Of a DNA stretch of 64,000 nt, positions 8,808-17,144 are shown in pieces. Origin of the DNA: Neoroseomonas lacus (GTDB lineage: Bacteria > Pseudomonadota > Alphaproteobacteria > Acetobacterales > Acetobacteraceae); contig NZ_BMKW01000010.1 in NCBI RefSeq assembly GCF_014644535.1, forward strand, positions 239,183 through 303,182, written 5' to 3'. The notes beneath the pieces were generated by a model. The model was not told the origin of the DNA. It did no database searches and saw nothing but the letters and a program-made list of their open reading frames with translations. Made by a program: the position numbers and the translations under genes. Each line of letters starts with the position of its first letter. Within the stretch, counting starts at the first letter, position 1.

Positions 8808-9860
8808 TCAATGGCGAACCGTCTCGATTTCACCCTCTGGTTGCGGGGTCGAGAAGACCGAATCGGCGAAGGCCTCTTCCCAGGTGCCGCCGGTGCTCGC
8901 CTTCGAATACTCCGTCGAACGGTTCTCGAAGAAGTTGGTGTGCTCGACGGCGTTCAGCATCTCGTCGAGCCAGGGCAGCGGGTTCTTCTCGATATTGTAG
9001 AGCGGTTCGAGGCCGAGCTGCTGCAGCCGCCGATCGGCGATGAAGCGGATGTAGGTCTTGGTCTGCGCCGCATCGAGGCCCTGCACGCCGCCGAGTTCGA
9101 AGGCGAGGTCGATGAACGCGTCTTCATGTTCCACGATCGTACCGCAAATGCGGTACAGGTCGCGCTTCAACTCCGCTGTCCAGATCTCGGGATTTTCCTG
9201 CACGAAGGTGCGGAACAGGCGGATGACCGACAGGCAGTGCAGCGTCTCGTCGCGCACCGACCACGAGACGATCTGCCCCATGCCCTTCATCTTGTTGAAG
9301 CGCGGGAAGTTCATCAGGATCGCGAAGGAAGCGAACAGCTGCAGCCCTTCGGTGAAGGCGCCGAATGCGGCGAGCGTCTTGGCGATCTCGGTCTTGGATT
9401 CGACCGAGAAGGTCTGCATGTAGTCGTATTTGTCCTTCATCTCCTTGTACTTCAGGAACGCCGTGTACTCGATTTCCGGCATACCGATGGTGTCGAGGAG
9501 ATGGCTGTAGGCGGCGATGTGGATCGTCTCGGTGTTCGAGAAGGCCGACATCATCATCAGCACTTCGGTCGGCTTGAAGACCTGGCTGTACTGCTTCATG
9601 TAGCAGTTGTTCACCTCGACATCCGCCTGGGTGAAGAAGCGGAAGATCTGGGTGAGCAGGTTGCGCTCGGACTCCGTGAGGTTCTTCTGCCAGTCCTTCA
9701 CGTCATCGGCGAGCGGCACCTCTTCCGGCAGCCAATGGATGCGCTGCTGGGTCAGCCAGGCATCATAGGCCCAGGGGTAGCGGAAGGGCTTGTAGACCGG
9801 GTTCGCGGTGAGAAGGTCGAACTTCACCGGAAGTTCGTCGTTCGAGATTCCGTCGGCCAT
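8808..9860 (-). CDS. nrdB: Class I ribonucleotide reductase, beta (radical) subunit
   Basis: 350 residues from ATG at 9860, with GGGGGTGG just upstream. It carries the ferritin-like di-metal site: Asp80, Glu111 and His114, with the radical tyrosine at Tyr118. The spacing is identical to E. coli NrdB (D84, E115, H118, Y122), placing it in the tyrosyl-radical class Ia. It generates the radical that the alpha subunit uses to reduce ribonucleotides. Unlike most bacteria, nrdB is not beside nrdA: the alpha gene is 1.7 kb upstream, separated by a TctC and an Excalibur gene. There is no N-terminal ATP-cone. Paired NrdR-like boxes lie 36-83 bp upstream of the start. Confidence 0.96.
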   Translation of the reverse strand: MADGISNDELPVKFDLLTANPVYKPFRYPWAYDAWLTQQRIHWLPEEVPLADDVKDWQKNLTESERNLLTQIFRFFTQADVEVNNCYMKQYSQVFKPTEVLMMMSAFSNTETIHIAAYSHLLDTIGMPEIEYTAFLKYKEMKDKYDYMQTFSVESKTEIAKTLAAFGAFTEGLQLFASFAILMNFPRFNKMKGMGQIVSWSVRDETLHCLSVIRLFRTFVQENPEIWTAELKRDLYRICGTIVEHEDAFIDLAFELGGVQGLDAAQTKTYIRFIADRRLQQLGLEPLYNIEKNPLPWLDEMLNAVEHTNFFENRSTEYSKASTGGTWEEAFADSVFSTPQPEGEIETVRH

Positions 9861-9895
9861 GAGCCACCCCCAGCAGCGATGCGATGCGCCAATAC

Positions 9896-9943
9896 CTACC
9901 ATAAATGGTGTTTGCGACAATGGATGACCGCAAGATGTTGTGT
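9896..9943 (-). promoter_or_regulatory. Paired NrdR-box-like operator of nrdB
   Basis: Two 16-bp sites whose starts are 32 bp apart. Site 1, 9928-9943, CCGCAAGATGTTGTGT (minus strand ACACAACATCTTGCGG), matches 12 of 16 positions of the NrdR consensus ACACWATATATWGTGT. Site 2, 9896-9911, CTACCATAAATGGTGT, matches 11 of 16. A three-helical-turn spacing is the known geometry for cooperative NrdR binding. An equivalent pair stands before nrdA. The match counts are mine by eye; no position-weight score was run. Confidence 0.65.
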
Positions 9944-10009
9944 CACAGGGGTTTCGTCGCGGTGCAGCGGCCGACTCGTTGAGCCGGCAACGCTGCCCGC
10001 GGGATCACG

Positions 10010-10975
10010 CTACTCGACGCGAATGCCGGCCTCGCGCGCCACCACCGCATTTTCCGCCAGTTCGCGGCGAATGCGCGCATCGAAGGCGTCAGGTCCCTCG
10101 GCGATGATGACACCACCGGTATCGAGGATTCGCCGCGCAATGGTCGTGTCACGCAGCTGCGCGATCACATCGCGGGAGATCCGCTCCACGATCGTTCGCG
10201 GCAGCCCCTTCGGGCCGATGAAGCCGTACCATGGGCTGGTGTCGGGAATCTCGAACCCCGCCTCCGCCATGGTCGGGATGGCGGGCAGCACTTCGACGCG
10301 GTTCGGTCCGCCGATCGCCAGCGCCCGCAAGCTGCCATCCCGCGCCAGGCCGATCGCGCCCGACAGCGTGCTGAAGGTCGCCGGCACGCGACCAGCCACC
10401 ACTTCCTGCAAGGCCGGCGCGCCGCCGCGGAACGCCACATGCGTTACCTCGATCCCGGCCTTGCGGCGGAAGATCTCCAGCGCGAAATGCCCCGAGGAGC
10501 CATTGCCCGAAGACGCGAAGGCCATGCCCGGGTCGCGCTTGGCCGCTTCCACCAGCTGGGCCACCGTCTGATAAGGCGAGTCCTTGCCGACGAACAGCAC
10601 CGTTGGCGAGGCGTATATGTTCACGATCGGCGTGAAGTCGGCGAGCGTGTCGTATGGCAGCCGCGCATAGACCGCCGCGTTCGAGGCATGCGTGCTGGCC
10701 GCGAGAAAGATCGTGTAGCCATCGGCCGGGGAGCGGGCGACCGCCTCGCTGGCGATCACTTGGCTCGCGCCAGGGCGATTCTCGATGACAATGGGCTGAC
10801 CCCAGGCGCGGCCGAGCGGGTCCTGCAACAGCCGGCCGCCGAAATCGGTCGGGCCGCCGGCGGGGTAGCCGACGATGAGGCGGATAGGCTTTTCGGGCCA
10901 GGTGCCCTGGGCGCGCGCGGTGCTGGCGATCGCGACGCCCGCTGTCGCAAGCGCGAGGCTGCGGCGGGTGATCAT
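10010..10975 (-). CDS. Tripartite tricarboxylate transporter (TctC/Bug) substrate-binding protein
   Basis: 321 residues, the normal length. An N-terminal export signal (TRRSLALATAGVAIASTARA, cleavage near residue 22) carries an RR pair, so Tat export is possible. The mature part begins with the Bug signature WPEKPIRLIVGYPAGGPTD and has the second conserved block VYARLPYDTLADFTPI. Such periplasmic binding proteins capture carboxylates or aromatic acids for TctAB permeases. No tctA or tctB is nearby; orphan Bug proteins are frequent in Acetobacteraceae and Burkholderiales. The ligand is unknown. Confidence 0.92.
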   Translation of the reverse strand: MITRRSLALATAGVAIASTARAQGTWPEKPIRLIVGYPAGGPTDFGGRLLQDPLGRAWGQPIVIENRPGASQVIASEAVARSPADGYTIFLAASTHASNAAVYARLPYDTLADFTPIVNIYASPTVLFVGKDSPYQTVAQLVEAAKRDPGMAFASSGNGSSGHFALEIFRRKAGIEVTHVAFRGGAPALQEVVAGRVPATFSTLSGAIGLARDGSLRALAIGGPNRVEVLPAIPTMAEAGFEIPDTSPWYGFIGPKGLPRTIVERISRDVIAQLRDTTIARRILDTGGVIIAEGPDAFDARIRRELAENAVVAREAGIRVE

Positions 10976-11047
10976 CGTTGTTCCTCCCTTGGTCGTTGGG
11001 AGGCAGGCTAGCGGGAGTTGGGCGCGGACGTCGATGGGGGGCGATCA

Positions 11048-11110
11048 GGGAGGGCTTTGCCCTCCCCGAACCCCACCCACCAAAGGCCTCTGGACACCTC
11101 GATTTGGCGC
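11048..11110 (+). repeat. Intergenic element half-unit, copy B (plus orientation)
   Basis: Hairpin GGGAGGGC-TTT-GCCCTCCC, linker CGAACCCCACC, shortened core CACCAAAGGCCTCTGG (the TAAGGGC part of the core is missing), then ACACCTCGATTTGGCGC. Together with inverted copy C at 11527-11595 it brackets the Excalibur gene at 11132-11500. Confidence 0.75.
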
Positions 11111-11131
11111 CGGTGGCGGAATGCGGATCCG

Positions 11132-11500
11132 ATGCTGGACATGATGGCGCAGGCGCCTGCGGCATATTTTCTGGGCGGCGGGGTGGCGGCCGGTCTCGCC
11201 GCGCTGATGGTGGCGCGACCGGCACTGCTGCGCCGTCCGTGGCGATCGCGATGGGGGATCGCGCTGCCATTCCTGGCCGTGCTGGGCGCCCTCGCCTTCA
11301 CGGGTGCATTGCGCCTGGTCGCGCCCTACGTCCCTGCAAGCCTGACGCGCGCCTATGGCGTACCAAGGAATTGCGCTCAGGCGCGCGCCATGGGCTACGC
11401 CTCGGCCCGGATCGGCACGCCGGGCTACTTCCGTCATCTCGACGCCGATGGCGACGGCATTTCATGCGAGCCGCCGCCGCGCCCGCGCCGCCATTGGTAG
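11132..11500 (+). CDS. Membrane-anchored Excalibur calcium-binding domain protein
   Basis: 122 residues from ATG at 11132 (an in-frame ATG at 11141 is an alternative). One or two hydrophobic segments at about residues 9-27 and 39-57 precede a C-terminal Excalibur domain: NCAQARAMGY, then HLDADGDGISCE, with the DxDxDGxxCE Ca2+-binding loop and the two conserved cysteines. Excalibur domains occur in extracellular and nuclease-associated proteins. The role here is unknown. It sits between two opposed half-units of the intergenic repeat and its start codon is 22 bp beyond copy B, so its 5' leader is made largely of repeat sequence. Confidence 0.75.
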   Translation: MLDMMAQAPAAYFLGGGVAAGLAALMVARPALLRRPWRSRWGIALPFLAVLGALAFTGALRLVAPYVPASLTRAYGVPRNCAQARAMGYASARIGTPGYFRHLDADGDGISCEPPPRPRRHW

Positions 11501-11526
11501 CGACGGGCGACGCATCTCCCCCAAAC

Positions 11527-11595
11527 CAAAAACAAGGGTTCCAAGGGCCCTTAGGCCTTTGGCGGGGTGGCTTGGAGGGGCAGAGCCCCTCCAAC
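11527..11595 (-). repeat. Intergenic element half-unit, copy C (minus orientation)
   Basis: Read on the minus strand: hairpin TTGGAGGGGC-TCT-GCCCCTCCAA, linker GCCACCCCG, core CCAAAGGCC-TAAG-GGCCCTTGG. The hairpin begins 5 bp after the nrdA stop codon (11600-11602), so it is well placed to terminate nrdA. It is also downstream of the convergent Excalibur gene. Confidence 0.8.
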
Positions 11596-11599
11596 CTTT

Positions 11600-13465
11600 T
11601 CACTGGCAGGCCAGGCATTCCTCATAATTGTTCGGGCTGCCCACCGGCGCCGCCGCCGCCATCGGCAACCGCACTTCGCGTTCCGTCGGCACATGCGCCG
11701 CCATGATGTCCCCCTGCCCGACCACCTTCTCGCTGATCGTGTCCGCGCGTTGGATCGACAGCGAGCGGCAGTAGTACAGCGACTTCACGCCCTTCTTCCA
11801 CGCCGTCATGTGGATCTGGTGCAGGTCGCGCTTATGCACATTCGCCGGCAGGAACAGGTTCACCGACTGCGACTGGCAGATGAACGGCGTGCGGTCGGCG
11901 GCGTGCTCGATGACCCAGCGCTGGTCCAGTTCGAAGGCGGTCTTGAAGATCGCCTTCTCCTGCTCGGAGAGGAAATCGAGATGCTGCACCGAGCCCTTGG
12001 TGACGGTCACCGAGGTCCAGGTCTCGTCATCGTCGCGGCCATGCTTGGCGAGCAGCTTCTGCAGATACGGGTTGCGCACGATGAAGGAGCCGGAGAGCGT
12101 CTTGTGGTTGTAGACGTTCGCCGCGATCGGCTCGATGCCCGGGGAGGCGCCGCCGCAGATGATGGAAATGCTCGCCGTCGGCGCGATCGCCATCTTGTGG
12201 GAGAAGCGCTCCATGATGCCGTATTCGGCGGCGTCGGGGCATGGGCCGCGCTCCTCGGCCAGCAGGCGCGAGGCGGCATCCGCCTGCTCGCGCACATGCT
12301 TGAACATCCTCTTGTTCCACACCTTCGCGACGACGGACTCGAAGGGCACGTTCATCATCTGCAGGAAGGAATGGAAGCCCATCACGCCGAGGCCGACGGA
12401 CCGCTCGCGCATAGCGCTGTACTTAGCCCGCGCCATCGAATCCGGCGCGGTGTCGATGAAGGACTGCAGCACGTTGTCGAGGAAGCGCATCACATCCGTG
12501 ATGAACAGCGGATCGTCCTTCCACTCGAACCAGGTCTCGCAGTTCAGCGAGGACAGGCAGCACACCGCGGTGCGCTGTTCGCCATGCTGGTCGAGCCCGG
12601 TCGGCAGGGTGATCTCGGAGCACAGGTTCGAGGTCTTCACCTCAAGCCCCGCCAGCTTGTGATGCTCCGGCTGCGCGCGATGCACGTGGTCGGAATAGAT
12701 CAGGTACGGCTCGCCCGTCTCGATGCGCGCCGTCAGGATGCGGATCCACAGCGCGCGCGCCGAGACCTTGCGCATCACGGCTTGGTCCTTGGGCGAGAGC
12801 AGCGCCCATTCCTCGTCATTCTCGACCGCGCGCATGAAGGCATCCGGGATCAGGATGCCGTGGTGCAGGTTCAGCGCCTTGCGGTTCGGGTCGCCGCCGG
12901 TCGGGCGGCGCATTTCGAGGAATTCCTCGATCTCGGGGTGGTTCACCGGCAGGTAGCAGGCGGCCGAGCCGCGGCGCAGCGAACCCTGGGAGATCGCCAG
13001 CGTCAGGCTGTCCATTACCCGGATGAAGGGGATGACGCCCGAGGTCTTGCCGTTGCGCCCGACCTTCTCGCCGATGCCGCGCAGATTGCCCCAGTAGGAG
13101 CCGATGCCGCCGCCCTTGGCGGCCAGCCAGACATTCTCGTTCCACAGCCCGACGATGCCATCGAGGCTGTCGGAGGCTTCGTTCAGGAAGCAGGAGATCG
13201 GCAGTCCGCGCGTCGTGCCGCCATTGGACAGTACCGGCGTGGCCGGCATGAACCATAGCTTGCTGATATAGTCATAGATGCGCTGCGCATGCGCCGCGTC
13301 ATCGCCATAGGCCGAGGCCACGCGCGCGAAGAGGTCCTGATAGGTCTCCCCCGGCAGCAGGTAGCGGTCGTCGAGCGTGGCCTTGCCGAAATCCGTCAGC
13401 AGCGCGTCGCGCGACGGATCGGTACGGACCTGGCCATGGCCCTCAAGCTGAACTGCGTCGAACAC
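11600..13465 (-). CDS. nrdA: Class I ribonucleotide reductase, alpha (catalytic) subunit, without ATP-cone
   Basis: 621 residues from GTG at 13465, chosen for GGGGGG seven bases upstream; ATG at 13489 is the alternative. It reduces ribonucleoside diphosphates using NrdB's radical. The visible cysteines fit the reaction: PISCFLN (first redox Cys), NLCSEITLP (thiyl-radical Cys), TAVCCLSSLN (second redox Cys) and the C-terminal shuttle pair CLAC in the last seven residues. The protein starts almost directly in the barrel domain (DDRYLLPGETYQDL). The roughly 100-residue ATP-cone found in E. coli NrdA (761 aa) is absent, so dATP on/off activity control through that domain should be missing. Paired NrdR-like boxes lie upstream. 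Confidence 0.95.
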   Translation of the reverse strand: MFDAVQLEGHGQVRTDPSRDALLTDFGKATLDDRYLLPGETYQDLFARVASAYGDDAAHAQRIYDYISKLWFMPATPVLSNGGTTRGLPISCFLNEASDSLDGIVGLWNENVWLAAKGGGIGSYWGNLRGIGEKVGRNGKTSGVIPFIRVMDSLTLAISQGSLRRGSAACYLPVNHPEIEEFLEMRRPTGGDPNRKALNLHHGILIPDAFMRAVENDEEWALLSPKDQAVMRKVSARALWIRILTARIETGEPYLIYSDHVHRAQPEHHKLAGLEVKTSNLCSEITLPTGLDQHGEQRTAVCCLSSLNCETWFEWKDDPLFITDVMRFLDNVLQSFIDTAPDSMARAKYSAMRERSVGLGVMGFHSFLQMMNVPFESVVAKVWNKRMFKHVREQADAASRLLAEERGPCPDAAEYGIMERFSHKMAIAPTASISIICGGASPGIEPIAANVYNHKTLSGSFIVRNPYLQKLLAKHGRDDDETWTSVTVTKGSVQHLDFLSEQEKAIFKTAFELDQRWVIEHAADRTPFICQSQSVNLFLPANVHKRDLHQIHMTAWKKGVKSLYYCRSLSIQRADTISEKVVGQGDIMAAHVPTEREVRLPMAAAAPVGSPNNYEECLACQ

Positions 13466-13526
13466 CGTAGTACCCCCCAACCAACACATCCCCTGGGCAT
13501 GCATTCTGCCGTCGAGGGGCCGTCTG

Positions 13527-13574
13527 ACACAAGATGTAGTCTTGCCACAGTCACATGACCACCACATCGGGTGG
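13527..13574 (-). promoter_or_regulatory. Paired NrdR-box-like operator of nrdA
   Basis: Site 1, 13527-13542, ACACAAGATGTAGTCT, matches 13 of 16 positions of the NrdR consensus. Site 2, 13559-13574, CCACCACATCGGGTGG, is degenerate but ends in a perfect 5-bp inverted repeat. Starts are 32 bp apart, the same spacing as upstream of nrdB. The sites lie 62-109 bp before the GTG start. The rest of the 337-bp gap (13466-13802) up to the stress-protein gene shows no other gene; GGAAC and CCACA clusters around 13600-13690 are not recognised. Confidence 0.65.
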
Positions 13575-13802
13575 CCAACATGGGACTTGCCAAGAGTCCC
13601 CGCTTTGTCACAGCCAGAAACATGTTCCCATTTCGTTCATGATTCCGCGCCACGATCCCTTTGGCAAGGCAGGACTTTTCCACAGGCCCGAACAGGCCCA
13701 CTGTGGCGTCCAGGAACAGGTACCGCACGCGCCGGGGGGGCTTCCTTCGATGGCAGGGCGGGTCCAACGCCAGACGCGCCAACCAGCAGGGGAGAATTTG
13801 CG

Positions 13803-14648
13803 ATGCCGCTGAAAGATATTCTCGTTCACCTCGATACCTCGCCCCAATCGGCTGGGCGGCTTGACCTCGCCATCGACCTCGCCCGCCGGCACGATGCGCA
13901 TCTGACCGCCCTTCACGTCATCGATATCGGCATGCCGCTGATCGGCATGGCCGATGGTGGCGGCGGTGCGGGCATGGCGGCCCTGTTGGACCAGCTGCGC
14001 GACACCGGCCTCGCCGAGGCCGCGCGCATCGAGGCCGATTTCCGCGAGCGCATGCGCCGCGAGTCGATGCAGGGCGAATGGCGTCAGGCCGAAGGCATGG
14101 TCGGCGAACTCGTCACCCAGCATGTCCGCTATGCCGACCTGGTGATCGTCGGACAGGACGACCCGGACGGCCCTTCCACCAATTCGGTCGGCCTGCCGGG
14201 TGACATCCTGTTCGGCTCGGGGCGACCGGTGCTGGTGATCCCCTATGCCGGCAGCTTCACCACCACCGGCCGGCGCGTGCTGGTAGGCTGGAATGCCAGC
14301 CGGGAAGCCGCCCGCGCCGTCAATGACGCGCTGCCGCTGATCGCCAAGGCGGATGCCGCCTGCGTGCTTGTCGCCAATCCGCGCCAAGGACTCGACGGGC
14401 ATGGCGAGGAGCCGGGGGCGGATATCGCTGTCCACCTCGCGCGCCACGGCGCGACGGTGACGGTCGAACATCGCCTGGCCCCGGACGTGCCGGATGCGGA
14501 CCTGCTGCTGAACCAGGCGTCAGACATGGCGGCCGACCTGATCGTCATCGGCGCCTATGGGCATTCGCGCCTGCGCGAATTCATGCTGGGCGGGGTGACG
14601 CGGTCGATCCTGCGGCAGATGACGGTGCCGGTGCTGATGTCGCATTGA
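13803..14648 (+). CDS. Universal stress protein, two tandem Usp domains
   Basis: 281 residues; ATG at 13803 follows AGGGGAG. The N-terminal Usp domain (about 1-140) begins KDILVHLDTSP. The C-terminal domain (about 155-281) begins RRVLVGWNASREA and ends with the ATP-binding motif GAYGHSRLREFMLGG followed by VTRSIL. The first domain's equivalent loop (GLPGDILFGSGRP) is only partly conserved, so nucleotide is expected mainly in the second. Tandem-Usp proteins are cytoplasmic and induced by growth arrest or oxygen stress. The gene is single, divergent from nrdA. Confidence 0.9.
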   Translation: MPLKDILVHLDTSPQSAGRLDLAIDLARRHDAHLTALHVIDIGMPLIGMADGGGGAGMAALLDQLRDTGLAEAARIEADFRERMRRESMQGEWRQAEGMVGELVTQHVRYADLVIVGQDDPDGPSTNSVGLPGDILFGSGRPVLVIPYAGSFTTTGRRVLVGWNASREAARAVNDALPLIAKADAACVLVANPRQGLDGHGEEPGADIAVHLARHGATVTVEHRLAPDVPDADLLLNQASDMAADLIVIGAYGHSRLREFMLGGVTRSILRQMTVPVLMSH

Positions 14649-14655
14649 TAAAGAG

Positions 14656-14668
14656 CGCTTCCAGCGCC
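14656..14668 (+). terminator. Small hairpin after the universal stress protein gene
   Basis: GCGCT-TCC-AGCGC, 8 bp after the stop, followed at 14674-14679 by ACTTTTC. A short stem with a modest T-run; a weak terminator is inferred. Confidence 0.4.
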
Positions 14669-14739
14669 CTCCACTTTTCATGACCCTCAGACGGCGGACG
14701 GCCAGCATGCGCCGGCCTTGCCTTCGCGCCGTGCGCTCG

Positions 14740-14764
14740 CGGATCGCGGCTGGGCCGCGATCCG
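14740..14764 (-). terminator. Hairpin downstream of the flavoprotein gene
   Basis: CGGATCGCGG-CTGGG-CCGCGATCCG gives a 10-bp perfect stem 34 bp after the stop of the leftward flavoprotein gene. No T-run follows on either strand. Confidence 0.45.
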
Positions 14765-14797
14765 GGTTCCGGGGAGGACACCGCGACCTCCGGGGCC

Positions 14798-16423
14798 CTA
14801 CCGCGCCCCGGCGTTGCGCTGCGCCAGCCGCTTCCCGACGATGTACCCCCAGGCCATGTTCGGTCCGATCGTCGTCCCGGTACCGACATTGCGTGACCCG
14901 ATCGGGTTCGCCATGGCGATGCCCGCCGCGAACAGCCCGGGGATGACGCTGCCGTCCGGCCGCAGCACCTCGGCATGTTCGTTGGTCCGCGCGCCACCCT
15001 TGGTGCCGAGGATCGACCGGCTGAGTGGCATCGCCAGGAAGGGCGCCCGGGTGATCGGGTCCATCCCCGCCCGGCGCCGCTTGTCGCCGGCCGCCGCCGG
15101 GTCGGGCCGGGCCGGACGGCCGAAATCCTCGTCGTGTCCCTCGGTGGCGAAGGCGTTGTAGCGGGCGACGCTCGCCTCCAGCGCCCCCGGCGGCACGCCG
15201 ATCAGCCCGGCCAGGGTGGCGATATCGGGCGCCTGGCGCATCCAGCCCGGATCGGCCTTCGCCGCCCAGCGCACGGGGGGCACTTGGTCGAGCATGCGCG
15301 CATCGGTGATCACCCAGGCCGGCAGATGGATCGGCTGGCCAGTCGCCGGGTCGCGGCGGTCGAGCGCCTCGCCGATGTTGAAGGTCAGCTCGTTCATGAA
15401 GCGCTCGCCATGCCGGTTGACCAGCATGGCGTTGGTTTCGGTATGGAAGGGCACCGGCTGGGCCAGCAGGCGCCCCTGGTAGCGCACGGGAATCGAGGGC
15501 GCGATGGTCGCCTGGTCCATCCGTGCCAGTTCGGCGCCGGCGGCGGCGGCCATGCGCTGGCCATCGCCCTCATGCGCGGTCGGGCTGCCGCGGTAGTCGA
15601 CGGGGCCTGGGAAATGCCGGGCAAGCAACTCGGCATCCCATTCGAAACCGCCGGTCGCGATCACCACCCCGGTGCTGGCGGACCAGCTCTCGCGCCCGCC
15701 GCCACGTTCGACCACCGCGCCGGTCACCGCGCCCGTCCTGTCCTGGGTCAGTTCCACGGCGCGGGCGGACAGTTCGAATTGCACCCCGGCATCGAGGCAG
15801 CCACGCAACAGCCCGGTGACCAGCGCCGTCCCCTTGCCGCGCGCATTGACCAGCCAGCGCCATGCCAGACGCGGCGCCAGCGACAGCGCCGTGCGGTACG
15901 GCTTATGGTAGATGTCGGTGGTCACCGCCTCGTGATAGGTGAAGATCTCCGGGATGGTGGACCGCCGGATGCGGAAGGCGAAGCGCCCCGCCCGCCACCG
16001 GCTGAGTGCCCGGGGCGACATCATCCGCCCCCGCATCTTCGCCCCCGGCAGGGTCCGCAGCGGGTCAGGTTCCGGGGTCAGGGCGAAACGCAGCGGCGTC
16101 TTCGCCTCGACGAATTTCAGCATCTCCGGCGCGGCGCGCACGAAGGCTTCCCACAGAGGCGCCTCGGTCTCGGCCCAACCTTCGGGGGCGGCGGCGCGGA
16201 TATAGGTCAGCGCCTCCTCGATGCTGTCCTCGATGCCGGCCTCGGCGGCGTGGTGGTTGGCCGGCACCCAGGTGCCGGCGCCCGACATGGCGGTGGTGCC
16301 GCCGAGCCGGTCGGTCTTCTCCAGCACCGTGACGCGCAGCCCCTGCGCGGCCGCCGTTAGCGCCGCCACCAACCCCGCCGAGCCCGAGCCCAGCACCAGC
16401 ACGTCCGTTTGATATGTCCGCAT
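14798..16423 (-). CDS. FAD-dependent oxidoreductase, 3-ketosteroid dehydrogenase/fumarate reductase flavoprotein family
   Basis: 541 residues from ATG at 16423 (GGAGGG about 13 bases upstream). The N-terminal dinucleotide fold is VLVLGSGSAGLVAAL with the following acidic residue in VLEKTDRLGGTTAMSG. The C-terminus SRNVGTGTTIGPNMAWGYIVG closes the FAD site. This FAD_binding_2 architecture is shared by 3-ketosteroid delta-1-dehydrogenases, urocanate reductases and fumarate reductases. The length and C-terminal Gly-Pro-x-Met block favour the ketosteroid-dehydrogenase-like group, but no steroid genes are nearby. The substrate is therefore open. Confidence 0.82.
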   Translation of the reverse strand: MRTYQTDVLVLGSGSAGLVAALTAAAQGLRVTVLEKTDRLGGTTAMSGAGTWVPANHHAAEAGIEDSIEEALTYIRAAAPEGWAETEAPLWEAFVRAAPEMLKFVEAKTPLRFALTPEPDPLRTLPGAKMRGRMMSPRALSRWRAGRFAFRIRRSTIPEIFTYHEAVTTDIYHKPYRTALSLAPRLAWRWLVNARGKGTALVTGLLRGCLDAGVQFELSARAVELTQDRTGAVTGAVVERGGGRESWSASTGVVIATGGFEWDAELLARHFPGPVDYRGSPTAHEGDGQRMAAAAGAELARMDQATIAPSIPVRYQGRLLAQPVPFHTETNAMLVNRHGERFMNELTFNIGEALDRRDPATGQPIHLPAWVITDARMLDQVPPVRWAAKADPGWMRQAPDIATLAGLIGVPPGALEASVARYNAFATEGHDEDFGRPARPDPAAAGDKRRRAGMDPITRAPFLAMPLSRSILGTKGGARTNEHAEVLRPDGSVIPGLFAAGIAMANPIGSRNVGTGTTIGPNMAWGYIVGKRLAQRNAGAR

Positions 16424-16563
16424 CGGCCTCTCATCCCTCCGCGCCGCCGGTACGGCAAGGGGGTGGAGCGTCATAGGCCAGGGCGATGGCCATGATCCCG
16501 CAATCCCATTGGCACGAGCCCGCGCAAAGGCGCATCTGAAGGGGCAGAAGAGGAGCGCTCGCC

Positions 16564-17079
16564 ATGCCCGACACCCTGCCCCAGCCCACTACCGCCCGCC
16601 CCGCCATCCATCCGGCGACGCGCATCGGCCATGTCCATCTGAAGGTCGCGAATCTTGAACGCGCCCTCGGCTTCTGGCGCGACGTGATCGGGCTGGAGGA
16701 GCAGCAGCGCTATGGCGACCAGGCGGTGTTCCTCTCGGCCGGCGGCTATCACCATCACATCGCGCTCAACACCTGGGAGAGCAAGGACGGCGCCTGGCCA
16801 CCGCCGGGCACCACCGGGCTGTTCCACGTCGCCCTGCTGTACCCTGACCGCCGGGCGCTGGCGCAGGCGCTGCTGCGGCTGCTGGATGCCGGCTGGCCGC
16901 TGGAGGGCGCGTCCGACCACGGGGTCTCCGAGGCGCTATATCTGCGCGACCCGGACGGCAATGGTGTCGAGCTGTATCGCGACCGGGACGAAGCCGATTG
17001 GCCGCGCCAGCCAGATGGCAGGCTGGCGATGGTGACGAAGCGGCTGGACCTGAACGCGCTGTTGGCCGAGGCGCAATAA
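16564..17079 (+). CDS. VOC-family metalloenzyme, catechol dioxygenase/glyoxalase-like
   Basis: 171 residues. Paired beta-alpha-beta-beta-beta modules: the first begins RIGHVHLKVANLERALGFWR, the second TTGLFHVALLYPDRRALAQA. Possible metal ligands are His in GHVHLKV, His in FHVALLY and Glu in NGVELYRDR. The DPDGNGVELY block is the classical VOC ending and is typical of CatE-like extradiol dioxygenases. The reaction is not determinable from sequence. It is divergent from the flavoprotein and convergent with the phosphoesterase, separated from the latter by a type-iii intergenic repeat. Confidence 0.82.
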   Translation: MPDTLPQPTTARPAIHPATRIGHVHLKVANLERALGFWRDVIGLEEQQRYGDQAVFLSAGGYHHHIALNTWESKDGAWPPPGTTGLFHVALLYPDRRALAQALLRLLDAGWPLEGASDHGVSEALYLRDPDGNGVELYRDRDEADWPRQPDGRLAMVTKRLDLNALLAEAQ

Positions 17080-17082
17080 GCA

Positions 17083-17142
17083 GTGGGGCCGCCGCCCCCA
17101 CCCCCCGCCGGGGTAACCGTGCTACCCCGGACCCCGCCGTGA
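17083..17142 (+). repeat. Intergenic element, type-iii core (copy 1)
   Basis: Imperfect hairpin TGGGGCCGCCGCCCCCA, C-rich linker CCCCCCGCC, then core GGGGTAAC-CGT-GCTACCCC and GGACCCCGCCGTG. It starts 3 bp after the VOC gene stop and ends 2 bp before the stop of the convergent phosphoesterase gene. It has the same layout as the type-i elements but a different core; a close second copy is at 62894. Confidence 0.75.
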
Positions 17143-17144
17143 TT

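Noticed and set aside
10976..11131. Promoter-proximal regulator gene before TctC
   Set aside because: The gap is only repeat copy B and short GC-rich sequence.
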